DNA from: Rugamonas fusca
GTDB taxonomy: Bacteria; Pseudomonadota; Gammaproteobacteria; Burkholderiales; Burkholderiaceae_D
Assembly (NCBI RefSeq): GCF_014042365.1
Contig: NZ_JACEZS010000017.1
Location: forward strand, 1 to 64,000
DNA: 64,000 nt
Reading direction: 5' to 3'
Below, piece by piece: positions 45,683 to 54,952 of the stretch; position 1 is the first letter of the stretch; each line of letters opens with the position of its first letter. The position numbers were made by a program, and so were the translations under genes. Under the pieces are notes generated by a model that was given only the letters and a program-made list of their open reading frames with translations, searched no databases and had not been told where the DNA came from.

Positions 45683-47773
45683 ATGAGCCAATTGGACTAT
45701 AAAATCAATCAATATTTTGCCGGGCTGGTTGTCCGCAAAGACCTTGTCAAAACGGTCAAGGGCAATGCTATTGTGCCCACCTATGTGCTGGAATACCTGC
45801 TTGGCCAATACTGCGCAACCAACGACGAGGCTACTATCCAAGCAGGGATCGACACTGTTCGCGAGATCCTGCGTAAGCACTATGTCCATCGCAACGAGGC
45901 GGGACTGATACGCTCCACCATCAAGGAGAAAGGGCGGCACAAGGTCATCGACCGCATCAGCGTGGCGCTTAACGACAAATCGGACGCCTACGAAGCGGAG
46001 TTTGCTAACCTAGGTGTCAAGAAGGTGATCATAGACTCGGCTACCGTGAAGACTCATCCCAAGCTGCTGGTGGGCGGCGTGTGGTGCATTGCAGAGCTGG
46101 AGTACCTGTTCACCGAGGACAAGAATGCAACGCCTTGGGTGTTGTCTTCCATCAAGCCGATTCAGCTATCACACTTCGACTTTGACGGTTATGTGGAGGC
46201 ACGCAAGCACTTCACTACGGATGAGTGGATTGACCTGCTGATTCAGAGCGTGGGCTTCAATCCAAATATGTTTGGCAAGCGCAACAAGCTCAGCCAGTTG
46301 GTACGACTCATTCCATTTTGTGAGCGCAACTATAACCTAATCGAGCTGGGCCCAAAGGGTACCGGCAAATCACATATCTATTCGGAGTTTTCACCGCACG
46401 GCATTCTGATTTCTGGTGGCGAGGTAACCGTGCCCAAACTATTTGTCCACAACGGCACTGGCAAGCTGGGTCTAGTGGGCTATTGGGACGTGGTGGCCTT
46501 CGACGAGTTCGCTGGCAAGCAAAAGCGTGTGGATAAGGCGTTGGTGGACATCCTAAAGAACTACATGGCCAACAAGTCCTTCTCGCGCGGCGTGGAAACA
46601 CTTGGCGCGGAGGCAAGCATGGTGTTCGTGGGCAACACCGACCACACGGTGCCCTACATGCTCAAGCATTCAGATCTGTTCGATCCCCTGCCCGAGAAAT
46701 TCCACGATTCTGCTTTCTTGGACCGAATTCATAGCTACATCCCGGGCTGGGAAGTCGATGTAATCCGCGGCGAGATGTTTTCCAGCGGTTATGGCTTTGT
46801 CGTGGACTACCTGGCAGAGATCCTACGCTCATTACGTAGTCATGACTTTTCTGACCGGTACAATGTGCATTTCCGACTGTCAGACGACATTTCAACCCGC
46901 GACCGTGACGGCATCAACAAAACCTTCTCGGGCCTGATGAAGATTATGTACCCGCAGGGAGACGCGGGTGTCGAAGAAATCGAAGAGCTGCTTCGGGCTG
47001 CCATCGAAGGACGCAAGCGAGTGAAGGACCAGCTCCTGCGTATTGATGCGACCTATCCCCCAGTTCGTTTTGCTTACTTCGATCCAGAAGGGGAAGAACG
47101 CCCTGTGACGACGCTGGAAGAAGAGGAGTACTCCGCCGCCTACCATCGGAAATTGGTAGGCGAAAGTAAGGCGAAGCTCACGTTTGACCTGGCTGTGTCA
47201 TCTGGGGATTCCCATGTCATTTCCCAAGCGCATGAACAAGAAAGTCCCAATGCTGCTCAGGTCCCCGAGGTCACTCTCAAGGAGCTACACAGGGTCTTCC
47301 AGGAAAACCAGCGCGGGGTGACGTTCGACAGGCTGTTTGGCCCCTATTTGGTGGGGGCAAAGCACATCATCGTGACCGATCCCTACTTCCGTACTTTCTA
47401 TCAGCAACGCAACCTGATGGAGCTACTGGAAACGATCAGTCGTTTTGCTCGTCCGGAAGATGAAGTGGCTGTCCATATTGTCACCGTAAAAGACGAGCTC
47501 AGTAGCGAGCGTCAGACTGAGAATTTTCAGAAGATGGCCGATGCCTGCGCCAGCATCGGAATCCAGTTCTCCTGGGCTTTCGACACCACCGGCACCAAAC
47601 ATGACCGCGAAATCACCACAGACCATGGCTGGAAAATCGTGCTTAGCAGAGGGCTCGATGTGTTCCAGCGCTGCGAATTAAATGATGCATTCAGTTTCTC
47701 CAACCGTATGCAACAACATCGACAGTGCAAGGAGTTCAACGTGACGTTTGTGAGGTTGAGTGAACCGTCATGA
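45683..47773 (+). CDS. brxL: BREX protein BrxL (AAA+ ATPase, Lon-like)
   Basis: A 696-residue protein long annotated as Lon protease-like; structural work places BrxL among AAA+ DNA-binding rings. The N-terminal ~200 residues recognise DNA or other BREX parts. Walker A LGPKGTGKSH lies near residue 223 and Walker B DVVAFDEF near 270. The C-terminal ~150 residues, with HDREITTDHGWKIVLSRGLD, resemble the MIT_C phospholipase-D-like fold. It ends the BREX operon. A 180-base gap with a palindrome follows. Confidence 0.93.
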   Translation: MSQLDYKINQYFAGLVVRKDLVKTVKGNAIVPTYVLEYLLGQYCATNDEATIQAGIDTVREILRKHYVHRNEAGLIRSTIKEKGRHKVIDRISVALNDKSDAYEAEFANLGVKKVIIDSATVKTHPKLLVGGVWCIAELEYLFTEDKNATPWVLSSIKPIQLSHFDFDGYVEARKHFTTDEWIDLLIQSVGFNPNMFGKRNKLSQLVRLIPFCERNYNLIELGPKGTGKSHIYSEFSPHGILISGGEVTVPKLFVHNGTGKLGLVGYWDVVAFDEFAGKQKRVDKALVDILKNYMANKSFSRGVETLGAEASMVFVGNTDHTVPYMLKHSDLFDPLPEKFHDSAFLDRIHSYIPGWEVDVIRGEMFSSGYGFVVDYLAEILRSLRSHDFSDRYNVHFRLSDDISTRDRDGINKTFSGLMKIMYPQGDAGVEEIEELLRAAIEGRKRVKDQLLRIDATYPPVRFAYFDPEGEERPVTTLEEEEYSAAYHRKLVGESKAKLTFDLAVSSGDSHVISQAHEQESPNAAQVPEVTLKELHRVFQENQRGVTFDRLFGPYLVGAKHIIVTDPYFRTFYQQRNLMELLETISRFARPEDEVAVHIVTVKDELSSERQTENFQKMADACASIGIQFSWAFDTTGTKHDREITTDHGWKIVLSRGLDVFQRCELNDAFSFSNRMQQHRQCKEFNVTFVRLSEPS

Positions 47774-47883
47774 TGGCTAGTACTTTTTTCTGATTGGAGG
47801 GAGGTCAGTTGCTGATGACGCCATCCAAAAGTTCCACTCAACCTTTTGTGACAATGTGTGAGAAAGCAGGCCGAAGTCGTAGG

Positions 47884-47899
47884 GTAGGATCTATCCTAC
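47884..47899. promoter_or_regulatory. Palindromic operator-like site upstream of the PHP-ATPase gene
   Basis: GTAGGAT (47884-47890) and ATCCTAC (47893-47899) form a perfect seven-base inverted repeat around CT, 56 bases before the next gene. It lies in the 47774-47954 gap between brxL and the PHP-ATPase, which otherwise holds no gene. It could be an operator; no matching regulator is proven. Confidence 0.45.
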
Positions 47900-47954
47900 A
47901 AGGTTGTCAAACCGGCTGCGTAGGCTTTAACGTGGCTTAGCTCGGGGGCCCTTC

Positions 47955-49976
47955 TTGAAGAAAATCGACCTGCATATACACACCGTGTCAACGCAGAGTG
48001 ACGTTCCGTTTGAATTCAGTCTGACAGCATTTCAGGAGTACGTTGAGACAGCTAAACTCGATGCAGTCGCTATCACCAATCACGATATATTTGACTCTGA
48101 GCAGTTTCGAACCATCAAGAATGCACTTTCGATACCGGTGTTTCCCGGTATCGAAATCAATCTGGCGGCAGGTCATCTTCTTCTAATTAGCAATGGCACC
48201 GACCTAGATGGATTTCAAAGCAAGTGCGACCAGGTCACAGCGAAAATTCAGAAGAAAACGGACTCCATCAGCTTTGAAGAACTGCATGCCATCTATGGAG
48301 ATCTGAGCGACTATCTGCTGATCCCACACGCAGACAAGAATCCAGAGATTACAGGCACCACATTCGAGAAGTTAAAACCGTTCATAGCCGCAGGTGAAGT
48401 CGCTAGCAGCAAGAAATTTATCTACGCGATCAAGGACATTCAGAAACCCACACCTGTGTTGTTTAGCGACCTACGCATCCAGCAAAAGCTAAACAAGTTC
48501 ACAGGCCGACAGACCTATATCGATTGCGGTCAAATCAGTTTCGACTCCGTCAAATCCTGCCTGCAGGACAAGAGCAAAGTGGCACTCAGTGCGGAGGATG
48601 GCAACAGCTTGCTTCCCATCTTCGACGATGGGCAAATGATTTCTAGCGGCCTCAACATCCTTCTTGGAGAGCGTTCTTCAGGAAAGACTTACACCCTTAA
48701 TAGGATTCGCGAGACAGTCGAAAATCCAAAGTACATCGCTCAATTTCAACTCGTGCAGCAAAATGAAGCTGACGAGCGAGACTTTAACAACGAAGTTCAA
48801 AATAGTCGTAGCATCTTTGTCGACGGTTACCTATCAGGTCTGAAAGCGATAGTCGATGAAGTCATCAACATTGATCTGCATGCCAATGAATTGAAACTTG
48901 ATGCATATGTTCAATCCCTGCTTAAGTCAGCAGCGGATGCTGATCGCCAAGACGCCTACTCCAAAACCGCGCTGTTTAGCGAAACCGAATTCGTCTTGCC
49001 AGATCTAAAAGCTCTGACCGAACTAATCGAGTCTGTGCGAAACATCATTGAAAATATCGAATTTCGTACCGTTATCGAAAAGCACGTAGAGCTTCAGGCG
49101 CTTAAGGAGCTTTCTTGCGAACTCATTCTAAACTTGCGCGAGCGTTCATATGAACAGCGGAAAAGGAAGATCGCCAATGAAATCATTAAGGACGTCAAAT
49201 CGGAATTAAGATTACGCACATCGGCAACACCGGTCGATGAAATTGACCTGTTTGAGTATTGCCTTGATCGAGCAAAAGTCAGAAAGTTCGAAAGTGTTGT
49301 ATCCTTGCTCAAACAGGAAGCAACGATTTCTGACCAAGGAATTCAAGGTTTCAGAGTTGAGGCAAAGCGGTTACCTTTTGCTGGTGCTCTAGAGGTTAGA
49401 GGTGCGAGCGGAACCAAACTAGCCTTCAGCGACGCCTTCAAAAAATATGATGTGCCTTACGCCTATCTGCGTGAACTTCTGAAAATCGAGAGCCTGACGC
49501 GCTCGGAAATCTATAGGTTGTTCGTAAGAATCAGTTATCGGATCTTGAACCGCGATGGCTTCGAAGTCTCCGGCGGAGAACGCTCCGAATTCCGCCTACT
49601 TCAGCATATCTGCGATGCACAGAACTATGACATTTTATTGATCGACGAGCCCGAATCTTCGTTTGACAACCTGTTTTTGAAAAGCGATGTGAATGCCATT
49701 CTCAAAGCAATTTCCGAGACCATGCCGGTAGTAGTAGTCACCCATAACAACACTGTTGGAGCATCAATAGGAGCAGATTACATCCTCTACGCAAGAAAAG
49801 AATCAGAGAATGGCACTCCATGTTATCGGTTGTATTCGGGGAGGCCATCTGATAAGACTCTAATCTCAGCCGACAAGAAGTCGCTAGAAAGTCATGCGGT
49901 AGTGTTGAACTCTTTAGAAGCGGGTAGCGAGGCCTACGAGGGGCGAAGGAAACGATATGAAACTATTAAAAATTGA
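47955..49976 (+). CDS. PHP domain - SMC-like ATPase fusion (Ppl-like defence protein)
   Basis: A 673-residue fusion. The N-terminal PHP (polymerase and histidinol phosphatase) domain has the metal ligands H7 and H9 (DLHIHT), H43/D44 (TNHD), the acidic residue in GIEIN and PHADKN near 124. A coiled-coil-rich ABC/SMC-type ATPase follows: Walker A LLGERSSGKT near 234-243, signature SGGERSEFRLL near 539, Walker B DILLIDEPESSFD near 558, and the switch His in VVVTHNN near 594. The layout matches proteins reported as Ppl anti-phage defence candidates; a DNA- or nucleotide-cleaving PHP gated by the ATPase is inferred. The start is TTG, favoured by a G-run upstream and by the family N-terminus. Confidence 0.85.
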   Translation: MKKIDLHIHTVSTQSDVPFEFSLTAFQEYVETAKLDAVAITNHDIFDSEQFRTIKNALSIPVFPGIEINLAAGHLLLISNGTDLDGFQSKCDQVTAKIQKKTDSISFEELHAIYGDLSDYLLIPHADKNPEITGTTFEKLKPFIAAGEVASSKKFIYAIKDIQKPTPVLFSDLRIQQKLNKFTGRQTYIDCGQISFDSVKSCLQDKSKVALSAEDGNSLLPIFDDGQMISSGLNILLGERSSGKTYTLNRIRETVENPKYIAQFQLVQQNEADERDFNNEVQNSRSIFVDGYLSGLKAIVDEVINIDLHANELKLDAYVQSLLKSAADADRQDAYSKTALFSETEFVLPDLKALTELIESVRNIIENIEFRTVIEKHVELQALKELSCELILNLRERSYEQRKRKIANEIIKDVKSELRLRTSATPVDEIDLFEYCLDRAKVRKFESVVSLLKQEATISDQGIQGFRVEAKRLPFAGALEVRGASGTKLAFSDAFKKYDVPYAYLRELLKIESLTRSEIYRLFVRISYRILNRDGFEVSGGERSEFRLLQHICDAQNYDILLIDEPESSFDNLFLKSDVNAILKAISETMPVVVVTHNNTVGASIGADYILYARKESENGTPCYRLYSGRPSDKTLISADKKSLESHAVVLNSLEAGSEAYEGRRKRYETIKN

Positions 49977-50256
49977 AGGTGGTAACGGTTACTTCCGTTT
50001 GAACGATGGGAATTATCTAGAAATAGACAAGATCAACAAGGAGCATTTGCTGACAATCATCAACATCACCTTGGCTGATGAAGTTGAATTCGATGTGTTT
50101 GATGAACACGCCTTACAAAATCAGGCTCAACGTATTGTCTATAAGAACATTGCGGAGAAACTGCAAAACTTGTCCGGCCGGAGGCAAGAGTACAAAGACG
50201 AATCTGAAAAGCTATTCCAAAAGGAATATGACAAATATTCCCAGTCAACGACATAA
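49957..50256 (+). CDS. 99-residue partner of the PHP-ATPase, unknown
   Basis: A small acidic protein, MKLLKIEGGNGYFRLNDGNY..., ending in a charged helix. It overlaps the end of the PHP-ATPase gene by 20 bases, so it is surely in the same transcript. No family is recognised. An accessory or inhibitor role for the larger protein is possible but unproven. The length fits a single small domain. Confidence 0.65.
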   Translation: MKLLKIEGGNGYFRLNDGNYLEIDKINKEHLLTIINITLADEVEFDVFDEHALQNQAQRIVYKNIAEKLQNLSGRRQEYKDESEKLFQKEYDKYSQSTT

Positions 50257-50400
50257 GAATTGATATTTCTTCCGCAATTATTTTTGCTGCCTGACATTAA
50301 ATCCGTTGCACCTCATCGTACGGAACATCAAATATTGGGCCCGGCTGCGAATGACCAAAGCATCCGTAGTGGGACTCACCTATTGCGCCGCAGGCTGCCA

Positions 50401-50664
50401 TTAAGGCCCCCAGGAAAAATTCATTTTCCTAGTTTGGTCTAAAGAAATACGAACACAAATAAAAGCCGTTTTCAATCCACCTTCAGCCTCAGATATGTTT
50501 CCAAGAGGGTAACAGGAAGCCAAATTACCTCGTGTTGCCATTTGGATTTCCAACGTTGGAAATGATATATTTATATCATTATCCTTTAAAATCAAGTACT
50601 TATTTACAAATCTACTGTAATCAGATAGGGTTATGACGTTAACTTCCTTTGTCGGATAACCCAA
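50401..50664 (-). CDS. Hypothetical 87-residue protein
   Basis: An open frame divergent from the helix-turn-helix regulator gene. It begins MGYPTKEVNVITLSDYSRF and has a plausible soluble composition, but no motif is recognised. The divergent ATGs are nearly back to back (50664 and 50666), leaving no room for a classical promoter between them. That weakens the case that both are genes. The 50257-50400 stretch shows nothing. Confidence 0.35.
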   Translation of the reverse strand: MGYPTKEVNVITLSDYSRFVNKYLILKDNDINISFPTLEIQMATRGNLASCYPLGNISEAEGGLKTAFICVRISLDQTRKMNFSWGP

Positions 50665-50665
50665 A

Positions 50666-51076
50666 ATGAGCCCGTTTTCGGTTTACCTAAATAAACTCAG
50701 AATTCGTCATGATCTTCGCCAGACCCAGATGGCGGAGCTGATGGGATACGAGCAAGGCTACATTTCCGCTTTGGAACTTGGGACAAAGAATCCCTCAAAT
50801 GAAGAATTTTTGGCCAAGCTGGTTCAAATATTCGAAATGACGAGCCAGGAGCAGGCCGAGCTCGCCATCGCGGTCAAGGAGTCGCAACTGCGTTACACCC
50901 TTCCGCGTGATGTCCCTCCAGAAGCCTTCCGATTCTGCTCCCAACTTTGGGAGAAAATTGACCGGCTCCCGCAGACGCAATGGCAAGCAATGCTGGCACT
51001 CTTGAGCCTGGAGGTTCCGCCAAAGGAAGGCCGCCTGCTGTCCTTGAAAACAAAGGAAACGGAGGCTCAGATGTAA
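50666..51076 (+). CDS. Xre-family helix-turn-helix regulator
   Basis: A 136-residue protein with an N-terminal helix-turn-helix domain of the Xre/Cro type (DLRQTQMAELMGYEQGYISALE) and a helical C-terminal part of unknown role. It sits between the PHP-ATPase unit and the Tn7-like genes, with its own terminator, so its target is unclear. It could control the neighbouring defence gene or the transposition genes. Confidence 0.85.
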   Translation: MSPFSVYLNKLRIRHDLRQTQMAELMGYEQGYISALELGTKNPSNEEFLAKLVQIFEMTSQEQAELAIAVKESQLRYTLPRDVPPEAFRFCSQLWEKIDRLPQTQWQAMLALLSLEVPPKEGRLLSLKTKETEAQM

Positions 51077-51109
51077 AAACGGGACAAACCTATCGGCTTG
51101 CCCCGTTTT
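51076..51109 (+). terminator. Rho-independent terminator after the Xre gene
   Basis: Arms 51076-51087 and 51098-51109 pair over 12 bases with one mismatch, and the right arm ends in a T-run. It begins at the stop codon of the regulator gene. No gene lies between here and 51336. Confidence 0.8.
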
Positions 51110-51211
51110 TGGTAAGCCATAGCTGCGAGCTACAGAAGACCTAAGGAATCCTCAGTATCTCGCTACCGATCGCGCGCGTCAAGCCGCTCCCATCAGATCT
51201 ATACCACTTCC

Positions 51212-51233
51212 GCGTTGAATTAATACTCAACGC
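51212..51233. promoter_or_regulatory. Inverted repeat upstream of tnsA
   Basis: GCGTTGA (51212-51218) and TCAACGC (51227-51233) form a seven-base stem with an eight-base loop, followed seven bases later by a T6 run. It may be an operator or a transposase-binding site. The transposon end expected near here could not be identified by eye. Confidence 0.4.
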
Positions 51234-51335
51234 AGGGATCTTTTTTCCTGAAATTTCGTGAGTGGCGGGTACGTCGCCAGGATTACTCCTAGCGCCAATT
51301 CATCTTGCACTCACTATCAGCGAGAGGTATCTCCT

Positions 51336-51977
51336 ATGGCAACAAGAAAGGTCGTGACCCGATCGGGTCGTAGAGTTCGTGGTGTATTCCCATCCACAAA
51401 AAATCAACGCATGGTGGCCTGGGAATCTCTCCTAGAGCGAGATGCCATTGTTCTTTTTGAGCTCTCCCCTGGAGTAGTCTCCTATGAAGAACAACCATCT
51501 ATCGAGCTGTACTACGAGGATTCTGCCCCTAGAAAGTATTACCCTGACTTCGCATTGACCATGCGAGACGGATCAATAGCACACGTCGAGGTTAAGCCTC
51601 AAAAGAAGCTGGCGCAAAAAGACGTCTCCCAACGCTTTGATCTAATTGCTTCGAACTATCAGCGCCAATCGCGACAGTTCTGGATTCTGACCGATGAAGA
51701 AATCCGCCGGCAGCCAAGGCTGTCCAATCTCACGCGATGCGCGTACCACCTGAAATCTCGAACATCCAGCAAGCCAACATCATGGCAATTGCTCGATCTA
51801 CGCCGTCGCGATGACTGGACATTCGAGTATCTCGCCACAGCGCTAAATGGGCCACACGCCGTCTATCGCTTACTCGCGCTGGGTCTTGCCTCCTGCGACT
51901 TCGACAAGCCAATCCAGAGCAGCACTCCAATTACCTTTCCACCATCGGGAGGCAACAATGATTCGCTTTACTTTTAG
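51336..51977 (+). CDS. tnsA: TnsA-like transposon endonuclease
   Basis: A 213-residue nuclease that cuts the 5' ends of a Tn7-like element. The restriction-enzyme-like catalytic residues are visible: E30 (WESLLERD), D71 (YYPDFAL) and the E85-x-K87 pair (HVEVKPQ), matching E63, D114 and K132 of Tn7 TnsA. The ATG at 51336 follows GAGAGG; an in-frame start upstream would add 26 unlikely residues. Its end overlaps the tnsB start by 20 bases. With TnsB it would allow true cut-and-paste transposition. Confidence 0.88.
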   Translation: MATRKVVTRSGRRVRGVFPSTKNQRMVAWESLLERDAIVLFELSPGVVSYEEQPSIELYYEDSAPRKYYPDFALTMRDGSIAHVEVKPQKKLAQKDVSQRFDLIASNYQRQSRQFWILTDEEIRRQPRLSNLTRCAYHLKSRTSSKPTSWQLLDLRRRDDWTFEYLATALNGPHAVYRLLALGLASCDFDKPIQSSTPITFPPSGGNNDSLYF

Positions 51978-53952
51978 AAAAGGGCTGCGCTTCAATGAGC
52001 GCCAACGGACCTGGACACTGATTCGACGTCTCGCAAATCAAAAACTTCAACTGGAAGATGAGGCCGGCGAGATCGTCACTTACACCGAGCCGGAACTGCT
52101 CTCCAGATGGCTCAAACGGGAGCTGGTCATTGATGAGAGCTGCCTATCCGATCCGGACTCCGTGTTCCGCATCGCAACGCCGCGGGATCTCGCAACCTAC
52201 CCGGAGAGCATCCGCACGGAGTCCTTGAGGCGCCTAAAGTACGTTGTGGCCCTCGACGGATGCCCTGTCACTTCGGTGCGTCAGCGTCTGCAGCCGCAAA
52301 TTAACAAGATTGCCGCAATGATCGGTGATCCCAAACCACCGAGTCCAATGACGTTGTACCGTTGGCTGAAGTCCTATCGGACGTCACCGTCCGGAGCACA
52401 GCTAGTCAGTATGCGCCACCGCTCTGGACGCCCCAAAAGCAATGCGGCAGATGACCTCCTGGAAGAGTCAATCTCTACACTCTATCTTAATCAGCAACAG
52501 CATTCAGTATCCGATGTCTATAACGATGTGCGTTCTCGTGTGGAAAAAGCGAACAAAGCATCTGATCGATCCTCCCACATCCGCTGCCCTTCCAGGGCAA
52601 CGGTATACCGTCGCTTGGAAGGCCTCGAGAAAGAAATTGTCGATCGCGCTCGTCTAGGAAAAAATGCCGCTGAACGCAAGTATCGTCCAGTCTTAGGAAC
52701 GGTGAAAGTCGGCAAAATACTCGAGCGCATTGAGGTTGACCACACTCCACTAGACCTACTCATTATCGATGAGGAAACCAACTTGCCATTGGGGCGGCCT
52801 TGGCTCACCGTCGCGATAGACAAATATAGCAGAGCTATCTTGGGCTTCTACGTCGCATTCCATGAACCGTCGTCCTTCACCATACTTCAGTGCATCAAAC
52901 GTGCGATATTGCCTAAAGACGGTTGGCTTAGTAACTATCCGGATATCCAGGCAAAATGGCCCTGCCACGGCATCCCCGAGTTGATCGCTACAGATAACGG
53001 CATGGACCTTCACTCTGCGGCATTTAGCGATATCTGTTTCGAATTGGGCATTCAGTTACTTTTTTGTCCTGCGAAGAAGCCTGAATACAAGGGCTCGGTC
53101 GAACGGTTCTTCCGAACAATCAGTGAAGGACTCATCCACCGACTGCCCGGCACAGTCTTCTCCAACGTCAAACAACGTGGCGATTATCCTTCAGAAGAAC
53201 TCGCTGCCATTGATCTGAAGACCTTGATGCATCTGCTCACCAAATGGGTCGTGGAGATATATCACTGCTCGAAGCATCGTAAGCTTGGCATGACTCCGCT
53301 CGATAAATGGTACGAGAGCGCTCCAGATTGCTGCATCGAGCTGCCCGCCTATCCCGAGCAATTGGACGTCCTCGTTGGCATCCCTACCGAACGCACGCTT
53401 TTCCGATACGGCTTAGAAGTAGACAACCTCATGTACAACAGCGAGGAACTACAAACCATTTTTCTCCGTCTTGGCTCCGATGCCCGCAGCAAAATAAAGC
53501 TCAAATACTACGAAGACGACGTCTCTTACATCCATGCGTTTCATCCCCCGACCGAAACTTACATTCGCGTTCCCGCCGTAGATTGGGACTACGCGCAAGG
53601 ATTGAACAGACACGTTCACACTCTGATTCAAGCAGCAGTTCGAGAACAACACGGAAGCAGGGTCAACATATCCAGGTTGTTAGAAGTCAAAGATGAAATC
53701 CAAAAAACGGTCTCTGACGCCATCAAGAACAAGAAAATGAGAGAGCGAAAGCGTGGCGCCACCCTGAAAAAGCGTGACAGCGAAGCAGTCATTAAGGAGG
53801 CGCAGTCGCCCATTGAGCAGGCTCGTACTAAACCGAAATCCGTGAAGCTCAAACAGACTCTTCAGCTCGATTCAGGCCTAGACGATGACTTGCCATCGTT
53901 TAAGGTTTCCACTCGAAGTGCACGCAGCTTGGGGGTAAAAGATGCCCAATGA
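51958..53952 (+). CDS. tnsB: TnsB-like DDE transposase
   Basis: A 664-residue DDE (rve/Mu-type) transposase that cuts and joins the 3' ends. The catalytic triad is D261 (IEVDHTPLD), D346 (ATDNGMDL) and E382 (YKGSVERFF), with the expected 35-residue D-E spacing. DNA-binding domains precede it, and the C-terminal ~60 residues are highly charged, likely to contact TnsC. GGGAGG five bases before the ATG at 51958 fixes the start, inside the tnsA end. It overlaps tnsC. Confidence 0.92.
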   Translation: MIRFTFRKGLRFNERQRTWTLIRRLANQKLQLEDEAGEIVTYTEPELLSRWLKRELVIDESCLSDPDSVFRIATPRDLATYPESIRTESLRRLKYVVALDGCPVTSVRQRLQPQINKIAAMIGDPKPPSPMTLYRWLKSYRTSPSGAQLVSMRHRSGRPKSNAADDLLEESISTLYLNQQQHSVSDVYNDVRSRVEKANKASDRSSHIRCPSRATVYRRLEGLEKEIVDRARLGKNAAERKYRPVLGTVKVGKILERIEVDHTPLDLLIIDEETNLPLGRPWLTVAIDKYSRAILGFYVAFHEPSSFTILQCIKRAILPKDGWLSNYPDIQAKWPCHGIPELIATDNGMDLHSAAFSDICFELGIQLLFCPAKKPEYKGSVERFFRTISEGLIHRLPGTVFSNVKQRGDYPSEELAAIDLKTLMHLLTKWVVEIYHCSKHRKLGMTPLDKWYESAPDCCIELPAYPEQLDVLVGIPTERTLFRYGLEVDNLMYNSEELQTIFLRLGSDARSKIKLKYYEDDVSYIHAFHPPTETYIRVPAVDWDYAQGLNRHVHTLIQAAVREQHGSRVNISRLLEVKDEIQKTVSDAIKNKKMRERKRGATLKKRDSEAVIKEAQSPIEQARTKPKSVKLKQTLQLDSGLDDDLPSFKVSTRSARSLGVKDAQ

Positions 53953-54952
53953 CTCGACGTCTCCGCGTACCGCCCGCCCCGACCATATCGCGGACAAGGG
54001 CAAATACATTAGCTTTTCAATCCGCCACCAAGTAATCGAGTTCAATGCATTTCGTGAAGGATGGCGGAAAATCTCCCACGTCCACAATCGCGGGATCCAT
54101 GCACAGATCGCCGGAGGGCTCCTTCTTGTTGGCCAGTCCGGCGCTGGTAAAACAACTTTAATTGAGCATTACAGAGACAGTTTTCCAGTAACTGAGCACC
54201 CCGAACAAACAATGGTTCCAATCCTCGTCGTCCAGACTCCGGCAATGCCTACTGTAAAAAATCTCGCCGAGGCGATTCTTCATGCACTGGGCGATCCAGA
54301 TGTCAACAAGGGATCCACCGAAGAAAAAACTCGTCGTATCTTCAAGCTGCTAGTTGCCTGTCACGTAGAACTACTCATCATTGACGAATTTCAGCATTTT
54401 TGTGATTCGCGACGTCGTAGTGTTGCGAACCAGGTAGCAGACTGGTTAAAGGGCGTCTTAAATGTCGCTCGCATACCTGTAGTCGTCGTTGGGCTACCAC
54501 GGGCTGAAGAGGTCATTCGTATGAACGAACAACTCGCCAGACGCTTCTCCTCTGTTTTTTTCCTGCGGCCGTTTAACTTCCATACCGACGAGGCGCAAGA
54601 TGAATTTCGAGGCCTGCTAAAGACTGTTCACAAATTCGTTCCGGTCAGCTGCATTGCATTTCATGAGGCTAATCTGGCACTGCGATTCTTCATTGCCACT
54701 AATGGGCTGATTGATTACATCGCAAAGATCATCGACGAAGCCGTGCAAATTGCAGGCCGCATGAAAAACCCAAGCATAGATTGGGATATTCTTTTCCAAG
54801 CATTTGGAGAATCAGTATGGAGAAACGCGCCTGAAGAACTTAACCCTTTCAATCCCGATGCAGAACTTCGTCCTCTCAATAAATTAGGAGAACCATTTGA
54901 GCGCCGGGATAAGCTTCTTCTACCAGGCGCAACGAGCGAGGATGCAGATTGA
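53942..54952 (+). CDS. tnsC: TnsC/TniB-like transposition regulator ATPase
   Basis: A 336-residue AAA+ ATPase that connects target selection with the transposase. Walker A is GQSGAGKT at residues 64-71 and Walker B LLIIDEFQHF near 145. The arginine-rich LARRFSSVFFLRPF is typical of TniB-type proteins. Start overlaps the tnsB stop, and stop overlaps the tniQ start, so the module is a tight operon. Length fits TniB/TnsC of Tn7-like elements. Confidence 0.9.
   Translation: MPNDSTSPRTARPDHIADKGKYISFSIRHQVIEFNAFREGWRKISHVHNRGIHAQIAGGLLLVGQSGAGKTTLIEHYRDSFPVTEHPEQTMVPILVVQTPAMPTVKNLAEAILHALGDPDVNKGSTEEKTRRIFKLLVACHVELLIIDEFQHFCDSRRRSVANQVADWLKGVLNVARIPVVVVGLPRAEEVIRMNEQLARRFSSVFFLRPFNFHTDEAQDEFRGLLKTVHKFVPVSCIAFHEANLALRFFIATNGLIDYIAKIIDEAVQIAGRMKNPSIDWDILFQAFGESVWRNAPEELNPFNPDAELRPLNKLGEPFERRDKLLLPGATSEDAD

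Noticed and set aside
51077..51335. Left/right end of the Tn7-like element
   Set aside because: I looked for TGT/ACA termini and repeated TnsB sites. Only the GCGTTGA inverted repeat stood out, which is not enough to define an end.
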